From: Sphagnum compactum
Lineage: Eukaryota; Bryophyta; Sphagnopsida; Sphagnales
DNA: 64,000 bases
Reading direction: 5' to 3'
NCBI GenBank assembly: GCA_965153455.1
Contig: OZ234500.1
Location: 7,874,001-7,938,000 of the forward strand
The position numbers and the translations under genes were made by a program. The notes beneath the pieces are model-generated. The model did no database searches. It had not been told where the DNA came from and saw nothing but the letters and a program-made list of their open reading frames with translations. Every line of letters starts with the position of its first letter. Position 1 is the first letter of the stretch. Positions 1 through 12,430 of this stretch are shown here, piece by piece.

Positions 1-3000
1 ATCCTATTCTTAACTACTCCCCCTCCCCCTTCATGCCTCTAATTCTACTATTGAAAATCCTTTCAACAAATTCACATAACTCACACAATTTTCCTATGTA
101 ACAAAAATTTCCCTATTCCCTTTTGTACACATCCTCAAAGACTCCCTCCATATCACCTTGATCCCTAAGTGTATGGTAGTTGTCCCCTTTTTATAGAATT
201 GATGGTCCAAATGCATTCTAATATTAAAAGTCCTTTCCTAACTACTCTATCTCTATGAACATGAAGACACCACAATGCTTTCAATTTTCAAACTTGCCTA
301 CTAGATAGATAAATCTTGTTATAACCTACAATTTGGGGTATATGTTGCTTTGCACTAGCAATGACAATTTATTATGTAGATGATTAATTCCATACTTTGA
401 TGTTTACATGTGTCAAGGCTTTCATTAAAGGAATTGATCCTTCATCAATCATGACATTGGGACACGAACAAATTGCAAAAAAGAACTTTGATTCATATTC
501 TCTAAAACATTTTTTGCCATCCTCCATGCCATTTTTTGTTCATGAACTAATATGTGTATCTTATTTTTCACCTTCTTCAATTTCTCATCTTCCTTTTCTT
601 TTTCAACTTCAAATTGTTTCACAATAATCAACAATCTATATTCTAGGGTGTGAAGTAAATTGTACAAATCTACATGTACTCCATTTTTTCCAAGATTTCC
701 ATCTAGCCTTTTCTTGTTTTTGCTTTCCATTTGCTTTTTGGAGTTTACTACTATAAGCTTTTGAATTGGGTTAATTATGAAGTTCAATTCCATATGAAGA
801 TGATATAAAAGCTCCCACAAGAAAAACATGAACCATTTTTTGATTGCCCCATTTCACTATCATCCAACTAAGATTAAGATTCTTAACAATTCTTTTTCTT
901 GAACATTAGATTCCATATTCAATGACAATGTTTTCTAATATTTTGTAATATCCATTGGTGGTTTAGTGATATATATGCACAAAAACATACATACATGTTG
1001 TGATGACCATAAAATATATGTAGAAAGTTGAAGCCCTTTTGGTATTTCTTTTTATTAAAATAGATTACAAAGGCTTGGGACACATCATACTATTTGTACA
1101 TTTAAAATATATGTCAACTTCAACTGAAATCTATTCATGTTACAAAAGTTGGAGCAACCTTTGGAAGATAGGGAAGGTGCTATTGCAGTCAATTTTTTGA
1201 AAATGTTTTGTTATGCATGTATGGCCAAATATGAATGGATCATGTTGCAAAAAAGACATTTGCTAATTTGAATGGTGCATAATCATATAATGGCAATTTC
1301 ACATCCATAAAAATAATGGGACACCAACAATGAACCATGTAATCAATGGAGGACTTGTTACAAGTTTAATCCTTTTCCAAGCTACTTAAATTATGATAAC
1401 TTGTAGAGTGAAATTGATAACCCATTCATCTTACCTCAATTTGAGAACAATTAAATCCATTAAGCCTCAATTTTAATCTCAAAAGTAAGGACTATAATTC
1501 AATTACAATAACAAACTGATGAGATATTTATTGTTCTTTGACAACAAAATGTAATGGTACTAACACATGGATTTGATATGATTTAAAAAAAATTTAACGA
1601 AGATGACGATAGTGAGTATTCTAGAAAATAATTGTCTTTATTTTTAAAAATCACTTACAATAGACAATGTAATAAGATTAACACAAAGCATTGATTTGGT
1701 TGGTAATGTAAAATGCTTAAGAATTGGTCTTAAAAGCAAAAGAGTAAACCACAATGTCCATAAACAAGCTTATAAATTTCTACAAGGAAAACTTACAAAA
1801 GGTTTGCATTCATAAATCTTAAATCAAATCTTTGAAACATTGGATGTGTCTTATAGATTGAAACAAAAGTGCAATTCAATTAGTAAAGGTGCATTGGTAA
1901 ATTTTTCAAAATAATTTAACACATTATATGCCCCACATACACTCATCAAACACCAACCAATTATAAATGTGATAATGAATGAAAATATCAAAGATAATTG
2001 ATTTTTACAGTTTCCAAACATAGTTACTAAAGTTGAACTATTTCCTGAAAACAATGGCAAACTCTCCAAAATAATAACAAAATTTGAAATAGAATGGCAT
2101 AATTTCATAATAATGTTAGCCTTTTGATATATTATGGGTAAAGCTTGCATGTGGTTGATCAATCATATAACTTTCATTGAAAATTTGATTGCAATAAGCT
2201 TATAATAACTATACATTTATCATGTTGGAATCACATATGAATAAACCATTTTGGGAAATTCTACGAAGAAAAATTAAAATTTGATTGGGCAAAATACAAA
2301 AGCTTGAAGGTTAGGAATAATTTAGTTTTCAAGCACATAGGAGGTCCATGTTGTTGCCTAATTAACTTTGATTTAACAATATAATGCAATTTGATTTATT
2401 AATTGAAACAACCTTTGATTTTGTTCCTAAGAGGACGCTTTGAACTAATTTCAAGTTTTGACACTATTAGATAACATATATTGGGCAATTCATAATGCAA
2501 TATCTATAAGAAGTCTTCAACTTTGTGAAAATCAAAGATGTTATATTTCAAAGTATCAACTTACACATTATGTGAGCACAACTATCCATCTTCTCCAACT
2601 TTGTTTAGGTTACCTACACATTGACAAATTGGGGGACTTGATAATTTGTGTGAAAGATTGATAACCTAAGGGTAACATCAATGCAATAATAATGCAATGT
2701 CAAATTATGTAGAAGATGTAGGTAATATTAGGTTTCAAAGAACTTTTTGTAAAACTTCCCACAATATATGATGTGACAAACTTTACAATCACCTCAAATA
2801 AAACAAAGTGGATGGTTCTATCAAGCTAAATTACAATAAACTTTGGGTTAGAAAGTGAAGGATGAATTCATTGATACATACACTAAACCTAGGTATAGAC
2901 TTATCTCAAAAATGAACCATTTCTTGAGCAATGACCATAAATTATTGGGTTTTTCACTAAAACCCACTATGGACCAAGATCAAATAATTGTTTAGATAGG

Positions 3001-4518
3001 GGATTAATCATGCAATCAAAATTGAAACCAAGACTATTATTCTACACATTAGTTTCACCAATTGAAACACGTAATTGTGAAGTGCGATTCATGATTTAGA
3101 AAAGGATAGATGCAACTCCAAATGTAATTATCATTGAATTTATGACAACCCAAGTAAGTGCATGTAAGGCCTCACATACATTTTACAATCAGCCTACTAC
3201 CTATAGTATACACATCTAAACACATTTGAATATAAACCTTGGAATATTAGGACATGAGTCTTTTCTATGTTAGGAATTTTTTTTTCATTTTGTGTTCAAA
3301 TATCAAATCATATTATCCTAAGGGCTTAGAAAAGATTAGTACTACCAACATAACAAATGTGGTCAAATGCTTCTTTTGTTTTGGGTGAGCCAATGATGGG
3401 GCTTCAAAGGATTGGAATAAGCATTATTGTTTTTGCATATTTGGCACTTTTAGAGTACCTAACAAACTTGGAACCCAAGCCTCCCTGTTTCATATTCTTT
3501 CATATACTCATTACCTACCTATTGAGTACTTGATGGGTAGCTATCACCTTTTGCAGGTACTCATCTCAAGGTTGAGGAAAACCTTACTAAATCACTTTCC
3601 TCAGTGGTGAGCATTAGTTGAAAAAAGTTGAAACTTTGTAACTATAGTTGAAAAAAATCCACAATCTATTCAAATCTATAGTAGCCATGTACCTTCTCAC
3701 ACTGCATGCTTGCCTTGAAGCATGATAAGTAAAGAACAAAAAACTAGTAGTGGGAATTTGAAGCTTGGGGATCTCCCTGATGATGAGTGCAAAGACATGA
3801 TGCAAATACACAACAGAACAACAGGAACAGATTGGTTGTAGGACAAGTATAACCTAACCAGATCAGATTGTACTGGTTACGGGATGGGATGTCATCCCCA
3901 AGTAAGTGATACAGTACCTATCATTGGGTGCCTGCCACCCATGATCTTTTCAAGCATTTCCTTGTAAGAAGTGAAAAGGCATCAATGTTGAATCCTCATC
4001 CCAGGTTTGTAAGTCTCCACTTGATGAAAATCACCACCTAAAGATGTAGAGCCTGATCTCCAGCGCTTCATAGAGCCTGAGAAATTGATCTGATTTGAAG
4101 GATAGATAGATACTGTGGAACCCATTTCCAGAGAACTTTTTTCCATAGGCCTTGACAGACTTCATGCCCGATCTCTGCAATGGCTATCGATGATGTAGCC
4201 CAGACAACTTTTCTATGGGGAGAAAGACCAATTTTTCGTTGAACACTTCGGCAGACACAACAGCAAATGGGAGCTCCAGAAATAGGTCTGCTTCTCAAAA
4301 TGTTAAAAGTTCTCACAAGTTTGTTGACAAGACAGTCCAAGATCCTGCGTCTAATTAATTACTGTGGAACTGGATAACCACCAGCAGTTCAACTTCATGG
4401 CATGATAACTCTCTCCCACCCCTCCCCCATTGCTTTCTTTACAACTTTACATGCTCTACCAAAATCAAGTTCTTACATGAATGTACACAGTGCTGCAGAA
4501 TGCTATACTCAGCAGACC
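1..4518. other. AT-rich intergenic region, no gene recognised
   Basis: Both strands contain only short open frames, with no family motif, no convincing exon boundaries and no long tandem repeat. From about 3,840 the sequence becomes less AT-rich. That stretch probably includes the 3' UTR or downstream flank of the minus-strand Agenet/ENT gene whose stop codon is at 4519-4521. No tRNA or rRNA gene was seen. Confidence 0.6.
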
Positions 4519-6267
4519 TCATGGATCCTCGATTTGATCCATAACCTGCTTCAGGAGCTCATCAGAATCACACTGGCCAATGTTGAGCATCTTGCGAAGA
4601 TCGGTGAGGAGGAAATGCTGTGCAAAGGTGAGGGTATCACTCTGTGCATGAAATGCAGCTAGCACTCCTTGATAGGCTTTCCGCTCCAACTGGCGAAGCT
4701 TCCAAGTACATGGAGCCTTGACTTCTGGTGTCGATGGTGAGGGAGCAGGAAAGCTTAGATCGGTGGTGCTTGCCATGCCAACATGGTGATTTGATGCACT
4801 CTGAGGTGTACTGTTGACAGGAGATGGCCAACAAGGTTCTTGTGGTAAATGCTTAACACTCACAGGAGACGGCTGCTGGAACGGCTCCACCATCAGTTTC
4901 CTCACATACAGGCGCTTTATCTTTGTGGTTGGCACAGACTTTCTGCTGTGGCAAGCTTGAGATTCTCTTGCTGGAGTCCTCTCCACTACTTGATGTTCCT
5001 TTTTGCATCTCTTGATACCCCAAAAGTTCTCTGCCTTGAGAGACTTACATGACAATGAAGAACTCCCCTGCGTCCCATTGGATGGTGTGTTGCATTCTGG
5101 CATCACCTCTTCCACATTTTGTAATGCATTTTCCACATCACCCTGTTACCCAAAGACCATGTCCATGTTCATTCAGCAATTGGGTAAAGTGCTCTATAAC
5201 ATGACCAGATTACATGAGGACATTGCAATTGTCTATGAACAAAAACCCAACTGACAGAATCAGCCAATCTAGACTCTGAAGAAAATACTCCTGATCTAAC
5301 TCATTGGGTCTCTGTGAGTTAGACCAACAGTTTTGTTGGTCTCTCCATGGCAATCTTGGTCTATCGACCAAAAAAAGGGTTCCTGAAGATAGTACTCCTG
5401 ATGTAATTCGTTGGGTCTCTGTGAGTAAGACTGATGGTGTTGTTGGTTCATGGCAATCTTGGTTCAATAACTGACAAAAGGGTTCCAATACTAGCTTCCA
5501 TTCTTGTTACTGCAATGAGGAATCTTTCAAGCCCTAGGAGAACACAATCCACATGATATGCAGAGCAGATGGGAACATGGCAGGACTCAAGAGGTGGTGT
5601 AAATGCAATAACATCACAACCCCAGGAGGAGAACCCACATGAGAGATGCTGTGGTCTCTTTTCAGTCTCAATGGATCTCAAAGGTTTCATCCCCAAAACA
5701 GAAGGGCTGCATCAGGGAACTCTGAGGAGAACCCAAATTTAGTATCAAGCAATGCACAGACTGTGAGTTCCACAACAAGAGCTTAGATGATAGAGAGGAA
5801 GCATTTACCGTGAAAGGGGTATGGATTTGCCAAACAAAGACTCGCTGATCTGCAGTTTGCACCCAATCTTGGCGGGTGCGGATCTTGGAGGCATCAATCT
5901 CCAGTTCCTCCATACTCTCCCGGAAGTAAACCACATACTTGTTGTCGGAAGCAAGGTAGTTTTGGATGATCCCACCCCACCAGCAATGGGAATGATAGAC
6001 TTCCACTGCATCTTTGTTCAACCAACTTGTCACATTCAAGCTTGGCGGAACCGGTCGCAGCTGCGAAGTCTTCACCTTCTCCTGCAGAGGCTTGGATTCG
6101 TCGTTCTCGTCAACAAACTCATCGTACTGCACTTTGCACTCCGCCCCTCCTTTGAATGCTTTCAGAATTCGAGCCCCGAACCAGGATCCTAAAAACCCCT
6201 CCTCCACTCCTTTCACCTCCACTCTCATTCCCTCCCTCGCCCACATGACTGCTGACAAGCTTCTCAT
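4519..6267 (-). CDS. Agenet/Tudor-like and ENT domain protein (two exons)
   Basis: Two exons, 6267-5809 and 5142-4519, join in phase 0 and give about 360 residues. The donor is CACG|GTAAAT and the acceptor is TAACAG|GG. Residues about 14-76 form a first plant Agenet (Tudor-like) unit: an MRVEVKG start, a GSWFGARIL strand, and closing QLRPVPP. Residues about 82-138 form a second unit with the hallmark CWWGGII, KYVVYF and QDWV motifs. Residues about 301-357 match the ENT (EMSY N-terminal) domain: RQLERKAYQGVLAAF, then HAQSDTLT and LLTDLRK. Proteins of this architecture (for example Arabidopsis At4g32440, annotated as plant Tudor-like) are thought to be nuclear readers of histone or RNA marks; the ligand here is inferred only. 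The linker is Ser/Pro-rich and basic, as expected for a nuclear protein. The start could instead be the Met at 6246 or 6228; 6228 best fits the family's N terminus. A small extra exon in the 666-bp intron cannot be excluded. Confidence 0.85.
5276..5486. repeat. 107/104-bp tandem duplication inside the intron of the Agenet/ENT gene
   Basis: 5276-5382 and 5383-5486 are head-to-tail copies. Both start CTGAAGA, share GGGTCTCTGTGAGT and TGGCAATCTTGGT, and end in AAAGGGTTC. They have diverged by point changes and small indels. The first copy contains a small hairpin (GACCAAC / GTTGGTC). The unit lies wholly within the predicted intron, so it does not affect the protein. Confidence 0.85.
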
Positions 6268-6429
6268 TCTTCCTTCCTTCCTGCTTGCTTGCTCCCTTCC
6301 TTTTTGTCCCGAGAAGGATACGACCCCGGACTGGCCAATTCTCCTCAGTTTCGTAGCTTCTTGGCAAAGTTTCTGGGCCGATTTTCTTTACCCTAAGCTG
6401 AGCTCTCTCTCATGCCCACACTACTATCG

Positions 6430-6463
<34 letters not shown>

Positions 6464-7597
6464 CTTTCTAGAGCTTCCGACTTACCGACAACCCACTTCC
6501 AATTCCCTCAAATCCTTCCTCTTCCATGGCATGTCAATGTCGGCATTCTGCACAGATGATCCCCAAGTTCATGGGAATCTTGCTAGATGAAAGCCACTCA
6601 CTACAAAAGCTATCAAATCTTCTGTTCCCATGCCAGAGGACTGCGAGCGAGACTACCTTCCTGTGAGCTCCAACAGCACCTTCAAAGGCTCAAAACGAAA
6701 AACCAGTAAATGGCAACCCAAAAAACACACAGGCACAGAGGATTCACTCTCCTCCCCTTCCTTCCACCACCCTCCCACTACTCCTGAAAACCATGACCAT
6801 AACCTCCATCACATAGAATACCAATTCCTCGACTTGCTCACTCTCGAGTACACAGAAGAACCATCATCATCTTCATCACAGAACCATCATCTTCATCATC
6901 ACAGAACCATCATCGTCTTCATCACTTCCTTGCTAACATACTCGGAAACACGCACGACATAAATTTTTGCATACAGATATAGCAGAAGAGACGACACAGA
7001 TGCACACCCAAAAAGAAAAACACCCCCCCCCTCACACACACACACACATACACACACAACGACAACAACAGCAGCAACGGAAACAAGTCCAACTTTCTTC
7101 TCACACCCACCAAAGAAAACTATCACAGAAGTTTGTAGAGAAAAAAAAACAAAAACAGTAGCAGCAGAAATTCAGCAACAAGAAAAAACACCAGACTAAC
7201 TTGATCTTACAACAACATCACATTGGAAGGAAGACAGACGAGAGACAGAGAGAGGCAAAAAAAAACCCAAAAAAACCAAAAAAACTGGGGAAACTGCGAA
7301 AACTGGGAAAACAACAAATCACAAAAACAGAACAAACAAAAGGGGGCGATTGATAAAATATATTTTTATGTCATAAGTTACGTCACGTTTGAGCATCTCT
7401 TTGGAAAAATCTCTTGGAATTGGATGGAGCCTGAAGAAGAGGAAAGTGGATCTGTTTGGGATTTGTTTATAGTGTGGTTTTTTTTGGTGTAGTTTTTTTT
7501 GGTTTTTTGGTTTTGTTTTTGGTGGGTTGGGAGGGTTGGGTGTTCCGTGATTCTTCTTCCGTGGTTGGATGGAGGAACATTGCAGGAAACAAATGAG

Positions 7598-7632
<35 letters not shown>

Positions 7633-7770
7633 GCAAAATCTCAAACGTGCCTGCTCGACACAACACATCTTCTTCCCTTTTTTTCCACAAACGTTTGACA
7701 CACAAAACAACGACGACGACGACAGGACACACACACACAGAGACCGACTAGCTTGTTGTTCCAAGAACTT
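6268..7770. promoter_or_regulatory. Microsatellite-rich upstream region of the Agenet/ENT gene
   Basis: This stretch lies upstream of the minus-strand start codon and probably contains its 5' UTR and promoter. It is unusually rich in simple sequence: (CT)n at 6430-6458 (GA in the gene's sense), a C-run followed by (CA)n around 7023-7060, A-rich tracts at 7141-7330, T/G-rich sequence at 7480-7545 and (GA)n at 7601-7628. GA/CT tracts are common in plant 5' UTRs and core promoters (GAGA-type elements). No gene was recognised; long open frames here simply follow the low-complexity sequence. The transcription start was not located. Confidence 0.5.
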
Positions 7771-8510
7771 CATCCCTTGGATGTAAAATTGACCATCCTT
7801 TCTTATGCCATCTCATTCATTACACGGATGTAAATTTGTCCTCCTCTTCTATTATGTCCTCCCAATTGCATGGATGTAAAATTGACCATACTTTTATTAT
7901 TCCATCCCATTATTTGGATGTAAAATTGTCCTCTTGTCCTCTTCTTTTATTTTGCCCTCCAAATTGCATGGATGTAAAATTGACCATCCTTTAGTATGCC
8001 ATCTCATTACGTGGATGTAAATTTGTCCTCTTCTCTTATTTTGCCCTCCCAATTGCATGGATGTAAAATTGACCATCCTTCATTATGCCATCTCATTACA
8101 TGGATGCAAATTTGTCCTCTTCTCTCATTATGCCCTCCCAATTGCATGGATGTAAACTTGACCATCTTTTATTGTGCCCTCCCAATTACATGGATGTAAA
8201 ATTGACCATCTTTTATTGTGCCCTCCCAATTACATGGATGTAAAATTGTCCATCTTTTATTATGCCCTCGCAATTACATGGATGTAAAATTGTCCATCTT
8301 TTATTATGCCCTCCCAATTACATGGATGTAAAATTGACCATCTTTTATGCCGTCCCATTACTTGGATATAAAATTGACCATTCTTCATGCCATCCCATTA
8401 CATGGATGTAAAATTGACCGTTTTTTATGCCATCCCATACCATGGATGTAGAGTTGACTGTCTTTTAATGCACTCCCACTTACATGGATGTAAAATTGAC
8501 CATCCTTTTT
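7771..8510. repeat. Tandem array of about 17 units, basic period 44 bp
   Basis: The core GGATGTAAAATTGACCATC recurs about 17 times. From about 8145 to 8340 the spacing is exactly 44 bp, with nearly identical copies (CCAATTACATGGATGTAAAA, then a CATCTTTTAT spacer and TGCCCTC). In the left half (about 7823-8145) two variants alternate: ..GCATGGATGTAAAATTGACC.. and ..ACATGGATGTAAATTTGTCC.., a dimeric higher-order unit of about 90 bp. On the right the units shorten to about 38 bp and become more divergent. This is a small minisatellite with no associated genes. Confidence 0.95.
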
Positions 8511-8900
8511 GTTACAAGAAAAACATTATTAACAAGGAGGAAGGAAATGAAAGGAAAGGAAAAATAAAGAGCAAGCATAAATCAAGGACCTAAGTTCTAG
8601 GTCAATTAGAGTTAAAAGATTTTTTTGATGACCAAGCCCAACTGCCCAATGCTACCTAAGTAACCAATAAGCTATTTCAATGACCAAATTTAGTCTGTAA
8701 TATTTGAGGGGATAAGGGGTGAAATTGAAAAAAATAAAAATAAAAAAAATTCTCATAATGCAAATTCCTTGGGAAAGAAGCAAGTGGTTAGTTGATGTTT
8801 TGAATGGGTTTTTTGTTCCTTCAAATTAGGAAAAAGGAAAAAAAAAAAAAAAAAAAACGAAGAAAGAAAGAAAGAAAGGGTGTTGTGTGGTGGATGAATG
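8511..8900. other. Short AT-rich spacer with A-rich and GAAA tracts
   Basis: Purine-rich sequence follows the tandem array, including a poly-A/GAAA tract at about 8830-8880. No coding potential was recognised. Confidence 0.5.
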
Positions 8901-9480
8901 TTTGCATTAGGTAGTCCAAAACTCTGTTAGACCTCCCTCCCCCCCCCATCTTTGGGCTTTGGGTTCTATTTGATATCTTGGGTGAACCAGCAACTACACT
9001 TGTACCATGGTTGAAACCCAAAGTTCTATTGGGTTTGCTTCCAAACATTATGAACACTAGTGTAGTAGTCTCCATAGTTGGCCCCAAATGTAGACTTGTT
9101 ACTTCACTAATAATTTCTCCTTCCAACACCAGTTTTTGTAGTTTAGTTAAAATTTTGATGAGGAAAAATTCAAATCTCAATGTAAAACTTTCAAAATTCC
9201 AATATCTCTTCATGGGTCTAAGCTTAGGTTCAAAAATTACAAACCATCTCCATAGATCTTACTCATTGAGGGCTTTCCAACAATATCAAAGAGCACACCC
9301 CAATTTTCATCAAATTTTTAGACTTGATTTTATTGAATTTTCAATGAAAAAATTATTCAAGATACAATAGGTGACTCGAGCATCATAGGTCTAAAACATT
9401 TAGAAACCACTTAATTGCCATCCCTACTCATTGAGGGCTTTCCAATGATACCAAGTGCAGGGGGAGAAGGGCTTCATGGT
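8901..9480. mobile_element. Probable degenerate transposon relic (LTR-like)
   Basis: The sequence CTCATTGAGGGCTTTCCAA occurs at 9261-9280 and again at 9426-9445. A related stretch, TGAGAGCTTTCCAACGCTAT, lies in the GC-rich island at 60301-60320. In my experience such motifs, often beside a stretch about nearby thiol- or pH-neutral spacer sequence, recur in plant LTR regions. The open frames across this block are not recognisable proteins. The call rests on shared motifs, not on termini or target-site duplications, which I could not find. Confidence 0.35.
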
Positions 9481-9566
9481 TTTGGAGATCTGCATTCCCA
9501 ATGTGACAAACAAAGAAAACTGAATGGGGGTCTCCAAGTCCAAATTTAACATTTCCTGGATTAATG

Positions 9567-9734
9567 TAGTTTTGACTGAGGTTTCTTCTAAAAAGAGGCC
9601 TCAGTCAAAAGTGCTTGGTGGCGGTTCACCTGACCTATTTGACTGCTATGTAGTTTCGACTGAGGCTTCTTCTAGAAGAGGCCACAGTCAAAACTGCTTG
9701 GTGTGGGGTTCACCCGACCGATTTGACTGCTGGG
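9567..9734. repeat. Tandem duplication (84 bp) of a hairpin-containing unit
   Basis: Two copies begin at 9567 (TAGTTTTGACTGAGG) and 9651 (TAGTTTCGACTGAGG). Each has a stem of TTTTGACTGAGG pairing with CCTCAGTCAAAA, perfect over 12 bp in copy 1 (9570-9581 with 9599-9610) and decayed in copy 2. The CTTGGTG..GGTTCACC and TTTGACTGCT segments are shared downstream. A further small stem, CGGTTCT / AGAACCG, lies near 10,019-10,045. Confidence 0.85.
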
Positions 9735-10099
9735 GTGAAATGACAACCACATTGGGAAGTTACTTGGACAGAAGATGGTGGATGAGATTGATTATTTTGT
9801 TCCTTGATCTCATCCCTCAGATTCAATTTTTTTTGTGAAGAATTTGCAGGGTCTTTCTCTCACTGTGGGGAATGACCATTGGGAACTCCCTGAACCAAAA
9901 AGGCTCTTGAGGGACTGGGTTGGATGAGGAGGACTTTCATCCATCACGGTTGAGATGTAACTTCAAATACCCAGTGGGTTTCCTCAAAGAACCAGCGGTC
10001 CTGGGTAGGTTCTATGATCGGTTCTTTGATTTTCTCGAGAACCGCCAGTCAGGGCTCCATATAACCCCACCCCCCCCATTCACCTACAATATCAATCTC

Positions 10100-11460
10100 T
10101 CTATGAGATTGGATCACATGGATGACATTGATGAATCTCATTACTTTCATGTATAAATGAAACTTTCAACATGGATGATATTGATAGTAGAGAAAGATTT
10201 GACCATACAGATGAGGATTCACCACATGGATACATTAATAACATGGATGAGGTTGAAGAATTATGAAACTAAATTGAACAGATGAATGAAAAGACATGCA
10301 TAAAATAATACACATGGATGAATTTGGACACTATCAATGAAATTGAAAATGCATAGGAAGCTAAGTACATAGATGAACATGACAAATTGGATGAAATTAA
10401 CAACACATCACACCCTCCAAATAGATCAATTTGATTAAAGATGGATCTAACCATATGAATGAGTATGAACTTCATGACAACACTAAAATTCATCATTTGG
10501 ATGATAATTGAAACATGTGGATGAAACTCACTAAGTGAATCTCATTCACATGGATGAGATTTTCCCCGTCACTAAATATGATGACATGGAATGATGTGAC
10601 CATTAGGATGAAATTCAATGTATTGGATGAAATTTAGGATTCAAATGAAATTGATTTAATGGATGAAGGAAGACCATTCTAGACCACTTTATGACACATC
10701 TTAAGTAAATTGGACCATTTGGCTCAGCTTCATCAAATGGATGCAATTGAAAGCATAGATGATATTGTGCAAATGTATGATGCTACACATGAAATTGACA
10801 ACATAGATGACAATAATGACATGGAAGAAACATGAAAATGTGGATATTATTGGCCATGGATGTAATTCAATCATATGGATGATGGTCATGATCATTTGTA
10901 TCATCGATTTTCAACCATGTGGTCAACTATATTTGTGTCATTGAGTTTCGTGCATGTGTTATCTTCATCATCCATATGTTCATTTTCATCAAAATGCAAA
11001 TTTTCCATATTGTTCAATTTCATCCACATCAATAATTGCATCTACATGTTGAATTCCATCCATGTGAAAACTTTCATCCATGAACACAATTTCATCATTT
11101 GATTCGATTCATATTTGTAATGAATTTCAACCATATGATTGGAATTTTTGATGTCACATGTTATTTATCCATTTTTATGCTTTTTATGTTAGTTTCTTCC
11201 GTGTGTATTAATTTCAACTCTTTGATGGATTTCATCATTGGATTTCTTTTTTATCCATCAATACAAGAAATTATGACTTTTTTCCTATGGTGGTAAGCCT
11301 TGGCTCATGACACATATGTATGATAAACTATGATGAATCATGGATGCATGATTTCAACTACAAATAATATTTCATCCATTTGGTATCTTTGTTGTTGTGG
11401 TTTGTTGTCATCCATGTCTCACGCTTCATCTAGGTTGTTGAATGTCATTTCTTTACAACT
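10100..11460. repeat. Degenerate ATGGATGAAATTGA repeat block with strand switch
   Basis: From about 10,100 to 10,900 the plus strand is dominated by imperfect repeats of a roughly 20-bp motif like CATGGATGAAATTGACCA. From about 10,900 to 11,460 the reverse complement takes over (TTTCATCCATGTG, TTCATCCATATG). The block is therefore organised as a large, highly diverged inverted pair of arrays with its centre near 10,905. The many short open frames on both strands follow from the repeat and are not genes. Confidence 0.8.
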
Positions 11461-11879
11461 CTTTTTATTTTCTTTCTAATTTCTAAACTTTTCTTTTTCC
11501 TTTTTCTTTCTCTCTCTCTGGTCCATTCACTTTTTCCTTTCTACCAATTCCTTTGTCCCTCGTCTGCTCTTTGCCCTTTTCTTTCCCCATCCAAAGTGAC
11601 TTTTCCAACAGCCCCACCCCTTTTAAATTTTACTATTGACCAGGATTTATTTTTTCAATTTTGTGATATTGAAATGTTGGCTAAAAATTCCAAAACATTA
11701 GCAAATTTCTTTGTATTTACACTAAAAAAAAAAAAAATCCAATAAAATTCCCATTTATTATTATCATTACTATTATTGATAAAAATAACAATAAATAATA
11801 TTATTAGCTACTAGGTGTGTAATCAATGGAAACGTTGTGCATTCAGTATTGAACCACCATCTTGTGCTCACACATAGGG
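11461..11879. other. T/C-rich spacer between repeat blocks
   Basis: A pyrimidine-rich stretch (about 11,470-11,600) is followed by A/T-rich sequence with ATT/TTA repeats near 11,755-11,810. No gene was recognised. Confidence 0.5.
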
Positions 11880-12430
11880 TAGATGAAACTCGAACAAAAT
11901 CTCATGGATGACATTCAATGTGTAACTAAAATTGACCACATTGGATGCCATATGACCTAGACAAATTAGATCATATGGATGAATGTGAACCGCATTGACA
12001 TACCATTGTCATGGACCAACCTAACTACCTATATGAAATTGAAATGAACTATATGATGAAACTTAGCACACTAATGCAATTAGAGAATATTGATGAAATT
12101 GAAAATACAAATAAACTCATCACATAAATGAATGTTAGAAATTTTATGAATCCTAACAACACCTTTCAAAATTTCCTAATTGATGAAATTGATAACATGA
12201 ACAAGTTTCACCATCTAGATATCCACATGTAAAATCATGTAGATGGATGTAAGTATAAATGAAATTGACCACAAATATTAAATTTCATGGATAATCCATT
12301 TCATCCCATGTTCAATCATATGGATTACAATCGTTCTTAATCACTTGAGCTTTATTTCATAATTTATTCCATTTTATCAATCCGTTTTGTTTTCCCGTGT
12401 TGTTCAACTTAATCCATGTGGTAGAATTCA
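11880..12430. repeat. Second ATGGATG-type repeat block with strand switch
   Basis: The GGATGAAATTGACC-type motif returns in plus orientation (about 11,880-12,300) and again flips to the reverse complement (TTTCATCC, TTAATCCATGTGG) to about 12,430. It repeats the organisation of the 10,100-11,460 block on a smaller scale. The copies are strongly diverged. Confidence 0.65.

Noticed and set aside
5210-5488. Minus-strand frame between the two Agenet/ENT exons as an extra exon
   Set aside because: It is a tandemly duplicated intronic sequence with no Agenet or ENT similarity, and the two flanking exons already join in phase.
7771-8510. Regular 44-bp repeats resembling a CRISPR array
   Set aside because: The whole period, including the would-be spacers, is repeated. 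The host is a plant nucleus and no cas genes are present. It is a minisatellite.
10269-11296. Several short hydrophobic frames in the ATGGATG block
   Set aside because: Composition follows the repeat motif on both strands. No conserved domain or consistent start was seen.
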